Assembly (NCBI GenBank): GCA_028622995.1
Contig: JAJQJQ010000053.1
Location: 806,001 to 870,000 of the forward strand
Direction: 5' to 3'
From: Panagrolaimus kolymaensis
Lineage: Eukaryota > Nematoda > Chromadorea > Rhabditida > Panagrolaimidae
Length of the DNA: 64,000 nt
Shown: one piece after another, positions 21,349-33,156 of the stretch
Layout of the letters: the number at the start of each line of letters is the position of its first letter
Numbering within the stretch: position 1 is the stretch's first letter
The notes under the pieces: model-generated
Databases searched by the model: none
The model's input: only the letters and a program-made list of their open reading frames with translations
What the model was told of the DNA's origin: nothing
Program-made: the position numbers and the translations under genes

Positions 21349-22691
21349 AATGAAATTTTTTGCATGTCTCTTGTTTTTAATAATTTTAATTTATTTTATA
21401 AAATATTTTTGTCACAACATTTGTAAGAGAAATAAAAGTCTTTTTGATTATTTTGTCTTTTTTTTTGTTTTGCAAAATGAATCAGAAACATTTGAAAATG
21501 ACTAACTTTTTTCTCCTTCTTTACGAGTTTTGAAAAAAGAAATTGTTAAAGTTTTTTTCCTTTGCATACAAAAAGCAGCAATCGATGCTTTGCAAATTTT
21601 TTTATATATTATCTCTTCTTTTTTTAATTTGAATATTTTAGTAATCATTAGTTTTGTTTTAATTCAAGGAAAGAAAAAAGCTAATGAAATTTATAATTAT
21701 GGCCCAAATTTTGCACATTTCTCTTTTTTGCTTGAGAATTGGAAGTTTTTGTAAAAGGTTAAAGATTTTATAATAATTCTTGTTTAGAAAGGAACTTTGC
21801 ATTTCCCATTTAATTAACTGTGACGAAGGAACATTCTACAGTAACAAAAATTCTTTAACATTGCAATAAAATCAAGTATAAAGATCAAAGGTAAAAATTA
21901 GACGAATAACAAAAATTATGGATCGCAATGATGTTTATTCTCCTAAGGTCAAAATAATTACAAAAGCTTTCAAAAACGCATTACTAACACTTGAGGCTTA
22001 ACACCGCACTTAAATGATTCATGCATAATTTTAAATATTAATTATAATTTGTTTGTTTTCTTTTTAAACTTCCATAAATAAAAAATAGAAAATTTAATTT
22101 TATGACTTTTTTCATATTTGTTATTTTTTTATTAAAAAAAATAAAAGTAAGATGCTTTTTTTAAAATTGGTACTAAAAAAGAAAACCTCCGACCGAATAT
22201 GGCAATTCTGCTAATGATATTTGAGTGCTTTCAATAATATGCAACGAAATTTTCTCTCTCCACCTACACCTTTTTTTGGATATTAAATTTTTTATGGCAA
22301 TCAAATTGAGTTAAAAAAAATTCTTTTCTGCACAAATTTTAAAGAAAGAGGAAAATAAAAAAATGCTTATTTATTTTTTTTGAAATAAATTTTATAATGG
22401 ATTTTAGAGATTTTTAACATATGTATGCATACATATGTACTCAGTAATAACTGGCTTACATATACTTTTTTATGCGCAACACTTTGCAGAGAGAGAGTTA
22501 ATAAAATTATAGAGAGAAGCGTGGTGATGGAGAGGAGGTAAGTAAAATTTGTTTAAAAAAATTTATAAAAACTAAATAATGTGACTTACATACTTTTTTT
22601 TAAATAAGTTTTTACATTTATTTCAATATTCACAAATTTTTACAGCTGTAAAATATATAATGACATATGTATGTTTTTTTTTGAATAAATT
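21349..22691. other. Intergenic
   Basis: AT-rich DNA. An atgtatgcatacatatgt palindromic stretch lies at about 22421-22438, followed by a short gagagaga run. No gene recognised. Confidence 0.45.
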
Positions 22692-22973
22692 TTAATCCGT
22701 GCTTTCTCCTCTTTTTGAAAAATCAAACTCACAAATCATGGAACTAAAATTCATTGTCGTCTCGCTACTGGGTTTTTTTTTTGTTAAATACGAATTAGTT
22801 CTTTTTGCTTTGAAGTCTCCATCAGATGCTGGCATAAAGTAAAGAATCTTTTCGCCTCGCGTATCAAAAACTGCGTGCTTTTTTTGTGTAGCTTTTTGAT
22901 TATTTTTATTTTTGGCATTGAAAAATACGTTTCTCCCATTTAGAAATGAGAAAGGATCGTATTCGAATCTCAA
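22692..22973 (-). other. Unassigned 93-codon open frame
   Basis: Minus-strand frame with rather protein-like composition: KKHAVFDTRGEKILYFMPA, then SYLTKKKPSSETTMNF and an acidic/basic end. It has no introns, no recognised domain and no obvious promoter. It could be a small lineage-specific gene or a retained fragment. Confidence 0.2.
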
Positions 22974-23191
22974 AACAAGAAAAAAACATATCCGAAGATT
23001 TAAAAAATATATTAGATGTTAAAAAAATTATATCCAATTTTTCTTGGAAGATTAATTTTCCATTTCAAAATTCCGAGTCTAAGATTGTTTGCGGTGTTTT
23101 TATTTTTAATTTTACTTTGATCACTTTTTATGTATTAAAAAAAACATTTTAGAAATAAATGTTTGAAAAGTTAAATTAAAATTAATTAGTC

Positions 23192-24222
23192 ATGATATTT
23201 GTTTTTGGCATTTTTATTTCTTTCCTCTCATACGCTTGTGCGCCATCTGAAATCTTAATAGTTGTATTTCTTTGGAGACAAATTTCAAAAGGAAATCAAA
23301 CTTATACTTCAGCTTATTATATTTTAATAAGTGTAGGTTATGCCATTTCAGTAACATATTCATTTGCATGGTTATTAAATAATTTATTTATTGAATATTC
23401 AAAATTCTTTGATTTTTTGGCAAATTTAATTGATTGGTATTTTTTATTTTTTTGTGGATTATATCGTTGCACCGCTCTTGGATTTCCTTTGCAACATAAA
23501 AAAGTATGTTTGTCTCATTTTTAAAAAGTCGTAATTCGGATTAACGAATATTTAAAATTTTCTTGAGAATTTGATTTAAGCGTTGCCTTCTTAAAAAGTA
23601 CAACGCAACCAAAAAAATAATAACTAAAAGTAAAACAAGCCTTTTTTAGATATGGAATGGAAAGCAAATTTATGCAGTAATAATAGTTATAATATTCCCA
23701 TTTTTTGCTAATTTCCAATCATTTTTAAATCCATATTGTAAAATACATATATACGATGAAGAATGCTTTGATGAAATGTTGGATTTTTTCTTTTGGCTTT
23801 TAATTATTAATACTTTCCTTAGTTTCACTTTGCTTTTATTCGTAATTTTATCGGTTATTAAAATTCGATTAACATTAAATCAAAAATCCACAACGGCGCC
23901 ATTTGAAAGAAAATTAATTCTGCAAACAATTTTATCAACATTTTTTCAAATTTTATATTATTTATTTAGCACTGGGAATGAAATAATTTATATTTTTGAT
24001 GATGATACAACTTTTGCATTACAAATAATTTTTTTTATTTTTCAACATTATTCCAGCATCATCGTGCTTTTTGTTATTTGCAAACATTTTCGTAGGGATT
24101 TATTAAGTTTTTATCAATTAAAGTTTCTTGTTAAACGTGGTGGAGAAATATCTCAAATTCTTTTCATTCGTCGAGGTGGTGGTGTTGTTGTTAATAATAG
24201 TAATAATTCTGTGATTAAATAA
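23192..24222 (+). CDS. Srg/Srv-like 7TM chemoreceptor, copy 1
   Basis: Exons 23192-23503 and 23650-24222, phase 0, give 294 residues. Seven hydrophobic segments are apparent. Motifs seen: YTSAYYILISVGYAIS, NLIDWYFLFFCGLYRCTALG (Tyr-Arg at the end of TM3), FPLQHKK then IWNGKQIYAV, NPYC and DEECFDE in the loop, and FQHYSSIIVLFVICKHFRRD in TM7. This matches nematode chemoreceptors of the Srg superfamily (srg/srv/sru). It is paralogous to the gene at 26994. Compared with that copy, TM3 lacks about eight residues before GLYR, which may affect folding. A Gly/Val/Asn repeat ends the protein. Expected site: sensory neurons; ligand unknown. Confidence 0.7.
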
Positions 24223-24365
24223 TAAAAAAAATTATAAAGTGAAGAGTGAGAAGGAAAAGAAAATTATCTTCGCATTAGTGAAGTTTACAAGCTCTGATTT
24301 TTTTGTATTGCATTCATTTTTTTCTGCTCATTTGTTATATCAGCAACACAAAAAGAGAGTCATTC

Positions 24366-24483
24366 GCTTGGGGTCATACCGCAGTGAAAGCACGCCATCC
24401 CGTCCGATCTGGCAAGTTAAGCACTGCTGGGCTCGATTAGTACTTGGATGGGAGACCTCCTGGGAATCTCGAGTGCTCCAAGC
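24366..24483 (+). rRNA. 5S ribosomal RNA
   Basis: The 118-nt sequence starts gcttggggtcatacc and ends gtgctccaagc, so the two ends pair (helix I). The internal promoter/loop parts are canonical: acgccatcccgtccgatctg, caagttaagca, gattagtacttggatggga, cctgggaa. A T run from 24484 can end RNA polymerase III transcription. It is 5' of, and tail-to-tail with, an SL RNA gene, an arrangement known from nematode 5S/SL1 units. Only one copy is present in the window. Confidence 0.95.
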
Positions 24484-24561
24484 TTTTTTCATTTTTTTTC
24501 ATCATCTTCAAAAATCCAAATAATTATTACTTCTCTTATTTATTGAAATCAATTAATACTT

Positions 24562-24679
24562 TTTTGTTTCACTTTTTTAAAGTAAAACTTTCCAAAATTT
24601 ATTTATTTTAACTTTTTCCAAAGCCACTTTAAAAAGAGCTGGAATTTAATTATTACCTCAAACTTTGGGTAATTAAACC
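24562..24679 (-). ncRNA. Spliced leader (SL1-type) RNA
   Basis: On the minus strand, 24679-24657 reads as a 23-nt leader beginning ggtttaattaccc and ending gtttgag, i.e. nematode SL1 with one extra A after ACCCAA. It is followed at once by a GT donor (24656-24655: gtaataatt). Downstream are a possible second stem (ccagct...ggctttgg), an Sm-type site (aaattttgg) and a 3' hairpin at 24588-24566 with ten pairs around a three-A loop, then a T-rich end on the coding complement. Size about 118 nt fits SL RNAs. It would supply the leader for trans-splicing of mRNAs. 5S rRNA lies 78 bp away in the opposite orientation. Confidence 0.87.
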
Positions 24680-25508
24680 GAAGATAATTTCTTTTTCATT
24701 CTTTTTCAATCAAAATATAAAATAGCAGAAGATGCGTTTGGTTTATTTTATTTAGTTTGTTCACTCTTCAATCATAGAAAGAGAGATAGATAGATAAATA
24801 ATAACGCACGCACAAAGGTGGAAAGGAAAGAAATGGTGCTGTTGCTTTCAGTTTTTGGCTGCTTTTTTCAATAAAAATTTTTTTGAATTATTTTATCATT
24901 TTTTCTTTATTTTTTGTTTAGCAGAAATTGATGTTAATAATTATTTAATTTTCTGTCACTTTCATAGTCGAACCATTTATAACATATTCATCCACAAGCT
25001 TTAAATTTTCTTGACGTACATAACTTTTATTTTTTTTGTTATATTTTATTATAATTTTCAGCATTGTAGACAGACCAAATATTTTTTGGAAATTAATTGT
25101 ATGCAATATTCCATGAATACTAAGTTCCACAAAACTTTGATCAAAACAATTGCATAAAAAATAAAAAAAATTTATTGATTAAAATTGATGGATGATTCAT
25201 TAAATAAAACTTTGAGTTTGACATCTTGAAATTATAATTGTTTTTTTTCATTTTACATTTTGAGTCTTTTCTTTGGAATTTGTTTTATATTTAAAAAAAT
25301 GACGTGGAAAAAGAGAGAGAATACTCCTCGTAAAAGAATGAAATGATTTTTTCCTTTATTTTTATTTTTCTTTGGAGCCTAATTTTTACACTTTTTTTTT
25401 GTTGATAAGAAAGCAATTAAATAATGCAAATACTTTTTTTCATCATTATTTCATTTATTTATGTTTTGTGAATTTAAGTTTTTTTTTTGGAAAAAATATA
25501 ATAAAAAA
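24680..25508. other. Intergenic
   Basis: AT-rich DNA upstream of the PPxY gene, with a gagatagatagataaataa microsatellite near 24783-24801. No conserved gene seen. Confidence 0.45.
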
Positions 25509-26440
25509 ATGGCTACGAATTATTTATTTGAAGTTCCACTATTTACAAAAAATTGTGATATTGATTGGACGACACTCAAAATGCTTCCAATAAATTCATT
25601 TGTTAAAAAACAAATCATTGATGAAACAGGAATTTTTGAAGTTTGTTTTACCAAACTTAAAGACACTTGTATGATTATTATTTTTTTTTCAAACAACTTT
25701 GATTTAATTCAAAATAAAATAAATTTTTTTTAGTAAATTCTCGTGGATTTCCATCTATTTCGATTGATGTTTATAATCCATATAAAAATTTTGATTATAT
25801 TATCACATTTAAAGGTAAGAAAGTCACACACTCGGCTTAATTTTTACTAAAGTAAAAAATAGTTTTTAAAAAAACCAAACCTTTTTTTTCATTACAAATA
25901 GAGACAGTGAAAAAGATATTTGGGAATTTTCGACTTTTTAGTATTTTCGTAATGGAGCGTCCTTGAAAAAAAAAACGCCTGAAATTTTTTCTGCAAATTT
26001 CTATTTTTTGAATAATCTAACTTTTTAAGTTCATACGCATAAGAATTAAATTCGTTTTAGGTAACCGTAATCAATCCATAAATCGACCAATATCTTTTCC
26101 ATTAGCTGAAAAAATTCTAACCGAATATTTTTCAAACGGCATTCTCCGGATTGAAGTTGTTTTATTTCTCTATGAAAAATTGGATCCAGCATTAAGAAAA
26201 AAAACTCGAGCTCATGTTTATAAATCATATGGATGGTTTGATCCACGACAATATTGGGAAAAAACTACACGATTTCCATATTCTATGGTTGTTTATTCAA
26301 ATGAAACGATATCAACAACGGCTCCTAGAACTCAACAAAATCACGCACCGCCAAACAATACCAATCCAATTCTTTCACAAGATCCACCTCCAGCATATTC
26401 AGATTTGCCAGATGCTAAATTGGACGAAGAAAAATTATAA
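25509..26440 (+). CDS. Unknown protein with C-terminal PPxY motif
   Basis: Exons 25509-25668, 25734-25814 and 26061-26440, all junctions in phase, give about 206 residues. There is no signal peptide or membrane segment. The N-terminal part is beta-rich looking (FPSISIDVYNPYKNFDYIIT), the middle contains FLYEKLDPALRKKTRAHVY and YGWFDPRQYW, and the tail is Pro/Asn/Thr rich with QDPPPAYSDLPDAK. PPPAY is a classic WW-domain ligand, often used to recruit Nedd4-type ubiquitin ligases, and arrestin-domain proteins carry similar tails. The body, however, does not convincingly match an arrestin fold. Function therefore remains unassigned. Confidence 0.6.
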
Positions 26441-26993
26441 AGTTTAATTCTTAAAATTATTATTCGAAGGGATTATTTTCTGTTTCGAAATAAAAATAAT
26501 ATGCTTTTTTGTTTATTTAAATAATAATGCATTTAAATTCGAATAATTATTATTTCAGCTTTTTCTTAAACGAAGATCGAAGTACTATGCTTAGATAAAA
26601 ACGAATAAAATTTATTTATGACTTCTTTTTTAAAGTTTAATTACAAAAAAACCATAAAAAAACATTTGAATGTCTTTTTTTTGAAAAATAACAAAAATTA
26701 AATTATTTATAAACTCATAAATCATAAAAGCGCTAAAAAAACTAACTATTAAATAACATTTTAATAATTTAATTTTACTTATTTAATCAACAAAAAAAAC
26801 TAACCCATAAATCTAAAAAAATTTGTCAGTAATTAAATTATGGCGGCATCTGACAAGTTTTTGAAAATAAAAATTAGAACGCAAAACATAAAAAAAAAGC
26901 TTTAAAGTTTTTTTATTTAAATTTATAACCAAAATCATTTTCTTTCATTTTGTCGAAGGCGAAAGTTTAAATTTAATATTTAAGAAAAAAAGA
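26441..26993. other. Intergenic
   Basis: AT-rich DNA between the PPxY gene and the second Srg/Srv-like receptor. No feature recognised. Confidence 0.45.
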
Positions 26994-28462
26994 ATGGGTT
27001 TACTTCGAACTGAATTATATTGGTATGTTTCAATAATATATAATACTTGCACATTATTTGAATTGGTATTAATTATTTTTTATGTTTCGCAATTTTTAAA
27101 ACGAAATAAAAATTATTCTTCGGTTTATTATGCTTTATTAGTTACGGGATACACGATATCATTTATATATTCATCTATTTGGTTATTATATGATATATTT
27201 GATGAAACATCAAAAACTAAAATATTTCAATATTCTGCAACTTTGATGGATTGGTATTTTTTATATTATATTGGATTTTGGAATTTTATTGTTGGTTTAT
27301 ATCGAAGTTCAGCTATTGGGTTACCTTTTAAACATAAAACGGTAAATAAAAAAATGGCCTTTATATGTGCTTTTAAGCCACGAAACTTTAAAATTTGGGA
27401 TCACACATATTTGGTTTTTTTAAATCAGTTTTATTCAGCTCAGGGATATTTTTGAAGCGCAAAAAATCTTTTTTAAAGATTTATTTTGCTAGATAGCCGG
27501 TGCTATAAAATGAAAATCACTAATTATTTAAATTTCCAAAGCATGTAAAGGCAAAAATGGAGGGGTTGTTTTCTAAAGTTTGACTAAAATTGAAGAAAAA
27601 AATAACTTTCGTTATTGTTTTTTATGTGTGAAATGCTAAGAAAAAAAGTTAGTTTGCATGAAATTTTTTTTGTAAGTTTCAAGGCAAATTATTTACAGCA
27701 AAACTAAACCTTTAATTGGTAAATCAAGCAATCAAATTTTAAAAAGCGCGCGAGTGTAATCTCACTTGAATTCACTAAAAAAATAACCCAGCTTTCCCTT
27801 TATTATTGAAAAAGAAGAAGCAGTTGATGATTTGAATTTTTGGAAAAAACTTGATAACCACAATTTTTAAATATTCTAATAATAACAAAATTTTTCAGTT
27901 ATGGAATGGCAAACAAATCCTTGTATGCGGTATCACTATATTATTTCCAATTATTGCTGGAGGCTTTACATTAATTGATCCATATTGTACAATAAATTTT
28001 TTTGAAGATGAATGTTGGGATTTTGTTATAAATGTTTCCATCGTAACTTTTATATTAAATATTTCTTTAAGTTTATTAACTTTAATAATTACAATTTTGG
28101 CATATATTAAATTTCGTAGTTCTTCCAATTCACAAACTTCTTCAACAACAAGTTTAAATGGTTCCATAGAATGTCGATTAATAATTCAAGCAATATTTTC
28201 AACCATATTTCAAATAATTTTTTATTGTTTTAATGTTGTAAATCCCATTGCTTTATTATTAAATGAAAGTCAATCGGTTTCTATTTCGATGATAGCTTTC
28301 ATGCTTCAACATTATGCAAATATGTTTATTATTTTTGTTATATCAAAGAAATTTCGACGAGATATTTTAATGTTTTATAAATTATCATGGGTTTTGAGAG
28401 AAAATAATAATGAAAATTCTCAAAAACATAGTGTAAAAATTTATACTGTTTCAAAGAAATAA
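26994..28462 (+). CDS. Srg/Srv-like 7TM chemoreceptor, copy 2
   Basis: Exons 26994-27341 and 27899-28462, phase 0, give 303 residues. Motifs parallel copy 1: YSSVYYALLVTGYTIS, TLMDWYFLYYIGFWNFIVG, GLYRSSAIGLPFKHK, LWNGKQILVCG, DPYC, EDECWDF, and MLQHYANMFIIFVISKKFRR. The full TM3 is present here. The single intron sits at the same codon as in copy 1 (after the HK of the second loop) but is much longer (557 bp against 146). The cytoplasmic tail is Asn/Lys rich. Family expectation: chemosensory GPCR. The two copies flank the 5S/SL pair and the PPxY gene. Confidence 0.72.
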
Positions 28463-29141
28463 AAATAAATAAAGAAATTTTTTTAAATGTTTTTTTTGTG
28501 GAGAAAAAGGTCACAAAAAAAAAATCGAAAAATGTTTAAAATTTTTTTTTAAACTTTGAATTTATTTAATTATTTTTTGTTGCTTTTTATTTGTTTGATG
28601 AATAAATATTATTTAAAAAATGACGGCTTTTTCGCAAAAATTTGAGGAAATAATAAATGTATTTATGCATTCCTTTAAAACATTTTCGTCATCACATTTG
28701 TTTTGTTTATTTTATCACACTTTAAAACATATTGTTGAGAGTAGTAGACACACATTTACACTTTATGATTTAACTATATACGCAAATCAAAGTAAATATT
28801 TTTTTACACTTATTTTTTTGTGTCGATTTTGAACGCAAACTTTTGAGAGAGTCCTTAAGTTTTTTAACTTTTAAAGTGTTTTTTTTTTTGAAGTTCTTGG
28901 AAAATCGGTGAAAATTTTTTTTACCAAAGTTTTAGAATTTTTTTTTAAGTAGGAAAGTTTATTAAAACACAATCTAAAGCATCGAAGATTTAAAAAAAAA
29001 CATAAAAAAATATTATAAGACAGAGATCAAATTTTTTCTATTGTAAATTAAAATAATTTTAAGAGACCATTATTATTTCTTTGTAAATTATCAAACAAAA
29101 AATTTCGTTTTTTTTCTTGTCGAAAGGAAATGTTATAACTA
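28463..29141. other. Convergent intergenic
   Basis: 3' flanks of the plus-strand receptor and the minus-strand otopetrin fragment. No feature recognised. Confidence 0.45.
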
Positions 29142-30322
29142 TTAACATGGAGAATGATCGGTTGGTAAACTTGATGCTGGAGTTAAAGTTTGATGTTTCA
29201 CACTATAACAATGTTTCCAAATTTCAGCTAAACACACGCTTGAATGGAATCGATAAAATAGCGACAAAGGTAAAACTGCAGCCACCAAATATTGATATGG
29301 ACGAGTTCGTTCACTGCTAAGTGAATCACCAAAAACTGATTTCAAACTTTCAAGGGTATGAAAAAAGAAAAGTGAAACATTGGCAATAAGTAAAAAAGTA
29401 ATATATTGTCTTCCAGGTTTTTCAACTGACGAATTAATTGATAATGCTCGAAGTCTAAAATACAAACAAAAAAAAAGATTTAAAAATATTCCACTATAGA
29501 AACACAAACCTAATTGACAAATAAATAAGCAAGGATTGTAAAAAAACTTGTATCAAATGAATAATCAAAACAAAAAGATAATAAACTTCCATATGATTTA
29601 TTTCTTTTTGACTTATCAACCAACAATAAATTCCACTGCTGCAACTTATAAATTCTCCCATAGTTCCAATAAAAAGTAGCAATTCATCCAAGAATTCTGC
29701 ATTCGATGCATGACTATGAACATATTGTAAATGTCGAATTCTAAAAATATTCATTTTTAGAGAAATCTGTAATTTTCGAGTTTGGGACCTTACTGATAAA
29801 ATGCTAAAGCACAAGCAAGTAAAGCCAAACAATATAAAGTTAAATCAGATAAACGAAAAACTAAAATCGCTGTTTTAGTTTCCTTATTTTGATAATAATA
29901 TGAATAAATTCCAATAGTAACTAATGATCCAATAAGAAATATTACACCAGCAAATAATCCACCCGAAGAAGCACCAAAATCCACACTTAATTTTGAACGC
30001 TTTTTCTTATGATGTTTATGTTCGCCGCTTCCTCCATGATGATTATGTTCATCATCAATGGATTTCCAAATCACAAACATCACAGCTGCTGCAATCAAAG
30101 AATATTCTATGATACTCGTAGTTAAAAGGGTTGCAAAATCACCAAAATAATTAAATGATGCTACTTTATATTTTGGTTTTCCTGATTTTCCAACCGATAC
30201 TATCGTTGTCTAAAATATATTAAAATATTCAACCATTGTTATTTTTGCTTTTATAAAAAAGGAAAGAAAAATCCTACCGCATTGTAAGTGTTTAATTCAG
30301 AGCTGGCTGAAGCGATACCATA
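29142..30322 (-). pseudogene. 5'-truncated otopetrin-like proton channel
   Basis: Four minus-strand exons, 30322-30278, 30209-29794, 29740-29510 and 29454-29142, splice in phase to about 335 residues. These are the C-terminal half of an otopetrin: IIEYSLIAAAVMFVIWK, a His-rich loop (HNHHGGSGEHKHHKKKR), SSGGLFAGVIFLIG, RLSDLTLY, EKPGRQYITFLLIANV and PLSLFYRFHSSVCLAEIWK. The last two are the family hallmarks. Otopetrins usually have twelve TM helices and more than 500 residues. TM1-5 have no counterpart here, because the sequence directly upstream is the broken end of a P450 gene. The remaining exons carry no stop or frameshift, so the truncation may be recent, or the region may be misassembled. 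Confidence 0.75.
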
Positions 30323-30334
30323 CTAAAAAAAATT

Positions 30335-31780
30335 TCAGATTATTAAACTTTTGCATGTATCTTTTTTAATTAAATAATTTCCAACTTTGACATCCTTTGT
30401 TGTTCGATGAAATAAATTTTGTGGAATTAAATTAACACATCGATGAAGTTCATTTATAAATGCATTAATATAAATCAAAGAATTTTTATTTGCTAAAGTT
30501 ATAATTCGATCTGATCCAATAATTGCATCTAATTCAGCATGAATTTTATCTTGAATTTCAAGATTATTAAGGATATAAAGGAGAGAGAAAATGGATGTGT
30601 TTGCGGTGGTTTCTTGTCCAGCTCCCCATAAATCAGCAAGAATATTCACGAGATAATCATCATTAAAATATGGCTTTCCAGTTTTGGCTGCTTCATGAAG
30701 GTATGCTTCAACATAATCTTTCGGCGTCGAATCAAAATTATTTTCTTCACCTCCACCTTCTTCCTTGATGTTGTAATTTTTTTTCATTTCAATTCTATGT
30801 TCATCGATTAATCGAGTATAATAAGTTCGCAATTCCCAATAACATGCTTTAAATTTATTCATTTGTTGTTTAAAATAAGGAAGATTTGGAATTATTTTTG
30901 GATAACTCAAACCAAAAATCACTGAAGGCCATGAACCAACTTGAATGAATTTTGTGAGAGTATTCTTCAAAGATAAATAATCTTTTCGCTCTTTTTCACT
31001 TCGAAATGCAAAACCAAAAAGCATTTGATTTATTGCATTTGCAATGGTTCGATCAATCAATGGAATTGGATTTAATTCAATTTCATTTTTGTTGTGATTC
31101 ATACTTTCCATGATTTCGCTAATTAAAAAGCCTATTTCAATTTGAATCTGAAAAAAAAGAGGCTAGAACACACATATTTTTTTTGTTTTATCAATTTTTT
31201 TTCATTCAGTTTTAAATCATTAAAAAAAAGGTTTAACCAGTAAATTTTTTTAAACACTCAAAATCTTTTTTGTGCTTTATATTGTAGTTTCTTTGCCATT
31301 GCTTCTTCCCTTTTTTCTATACTTGTTTCTTGTATTTTACTTACTCACCTTTTCTTCCATAACACTTTTACCCATACCAAAATTTTTAAAAACTTGCATA
31401 GCAAATTTTCTATGTTCCTTCCAAATTTCACCATCAACAAAAATAATACCATAAGGTCCACCACGAATATACTCCTGTTGATTTCCAATATCTGAACGAC
31501 CAGCAAAAGTGTCTCCATCTTTTACAAACATTTCATACATCGTTTTATAATCATTCACAGTAACGATGGGCTTTTCTGACATCCAATAAGTATAAATATT
31601 TCCATATTTATTTTGCCATTTTTTAAATATATTATATCCAGGTGGATCTGAATTAAGTTCCAAAATATTTCCTATCAAAGGAAGAGGTATTGGACCTGGT
31701 GGAAAATGTCGACGCTTCCAATAAAAATTATAAAAAAGTAATAATACAAACAGAAAAAATAAAATTAATTGAACAAACAT
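30335..31780 (-). pseudogene. 3'-truncated cytochrome P450
   Basis: Exons 31780-31349 and 31147-30335 give 414 residues. Seen: an N-terminal membrane anchor, the Pro-rich hinge FPPGPIPLPLIGN, GPYGIIFVDGEIWKEHRKFA (helix C region), the I-helix LWGAGQETTANT with the acid-Thr pair, and FINELHR (ExxR of helix K). After TTKDVKVGNYLIKKDT the match stops, and CKSLII plus TGA follow. The meander and the heme-binding FxxGxRxC are absent, so the product could not bind heme normally. The order and sequence resemble nematode CYP2-clan enzymes (xenobiotic or lipid oxidation in the endoplasmic reticulum). No alternative donor leads to a missing last exon. The stop lies 13 bp before the otopetrin exon. Confidence 0.85.
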
Positions 31781-33097
31781 TATAATTTTTGCCTTTCGAT
31801 TAGAAATTATGAAATTGATCGCTTGCTTTTATATTAGAAAATTTGCAAAGTTTATCGTTTCTGTGAACGCCCAAGATTTTTTGTGATCTTTTCATTAATT
31901 TTTTCTGCATGCATGCATTTCTCAATTATATCAATCAATAAGGGATGATGAGATTGTGTCCTAGATAGGAACAACTCTAACTTTTTTCACAAAAAATGTC
32001 AAAAAATTGTTAAAAAAAATAAACTATCATAAATCATAAAACAATAATACTTAAATATTTAGACTTTAATCGACCGCACGCATTGTTGAGAACAAATGAA
32101 ACCACACGCAAAAATTAATTTATTGCTTCTATTGTAATGCTAGAGCGAGCGCGTTTGGTTAAAGTTCGCTAAAAATATCTCGCATCAATCAATCACTGTC
32201 AACAACGATGATATCAAATAACTAAAAGTGCATCTCACTTTCTCTCTTTTGTCTTATTCTTTTGTACTGTAATAAAATGGCATAATTAATAATAAAGGAA
32301 TTCACTCAAGCTCATAGGTGACGCGAACGAATACCGCTACACTATAGTGATTACACCTACTAACCCAACAAAAGCGTGAAAATTTGCTTGCCTCCATTTA
32401 AAAAAAAAACACACAACAAAAATAAACAAAATTTGAACACAAACTACCAAGTTTGATTGAAGAAACCAAATGTTTGGGTGTCATTCGATTATTATTTTTT
32501 AATAATAAGTAAATTTGCTTTTGCAATGAAGCAAAAGCTTTCCAAAATTTATTAATTTTAAAAGCCACAATAAAGGGCTTGAAAATTTTATACGAACCTT
32601 AAAGGAACTTATAAATATGTTCAATGGAAAAATTGACCATACAAAGTCAAAATGTGGGAATCAAAAGAAACAAAAAACGAATCAAATTTTTTTGCCAGGC
32701 AAAAAAAGAAATGATTTTTTCTTGTGATTTGTCGTAAAAAAAATTTTCATCAAACGATCATAAACGCTTGAGCTAAAAAAAATTTCTATAGCAAAGCCGT
32801 GATTGAATTACCAAAAAACAAAAACTAAAAATAACATTATAGCATTAATTGCTTGCCTATCTCCACGCTCATAACCACTGAAAGTTAATTTACTTGATGA
32901 CTGTGATAATAATTTGTTTTACATAATTTTTATCTTCTTTCTCTTACAAAATTTTTTTTGATGTTGATTTTATTGTGAAATGAAGAATTAAAAATAATAT
33001 ATCAAAAATAATAAGTCATCCATAAAAATGCTTTTAGCGTTTATGTTTTAGTAACAATAAAATCAAAGCAATTCCCTCACCATTCATTCCCAAAAAA
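31781..33097. other. Divergent intergenic region
   Basis: Separates the minus-strand P450 start from the plus-strand peptide gene. AT-rich with scattered microsatellite-like runs. No gene or further P450/otopetrin exon was found. Confidence 0.45.
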
Positions 33098-33106
33098 TTA
33101 TAAAAG
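33098..33106 (+). promoter_or_regulatory. TATA-like element of the Cys-rich peptide gene
   Basis: ttataaaag lies 51 bases before the start codon at 33157. A similar word (tatataaaag) precedes the open frame at 33693. Suggestive only. Confidence 0.4.
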
Positions 33107-33156
33107 CAGATCATAGAAAAAAAAAAAAAGCATTATTAAAAACCATCATTGAAAAA

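Noticed and set aside
30278..31780. Natural P450-otopetrin fusion protein
   Set aside because: An in-frame TGA at 30335 ends the P450 frame. The only possible intron (about 26 bp, from a gtttaa donor) is too short and would not keep the otopetrin frame.
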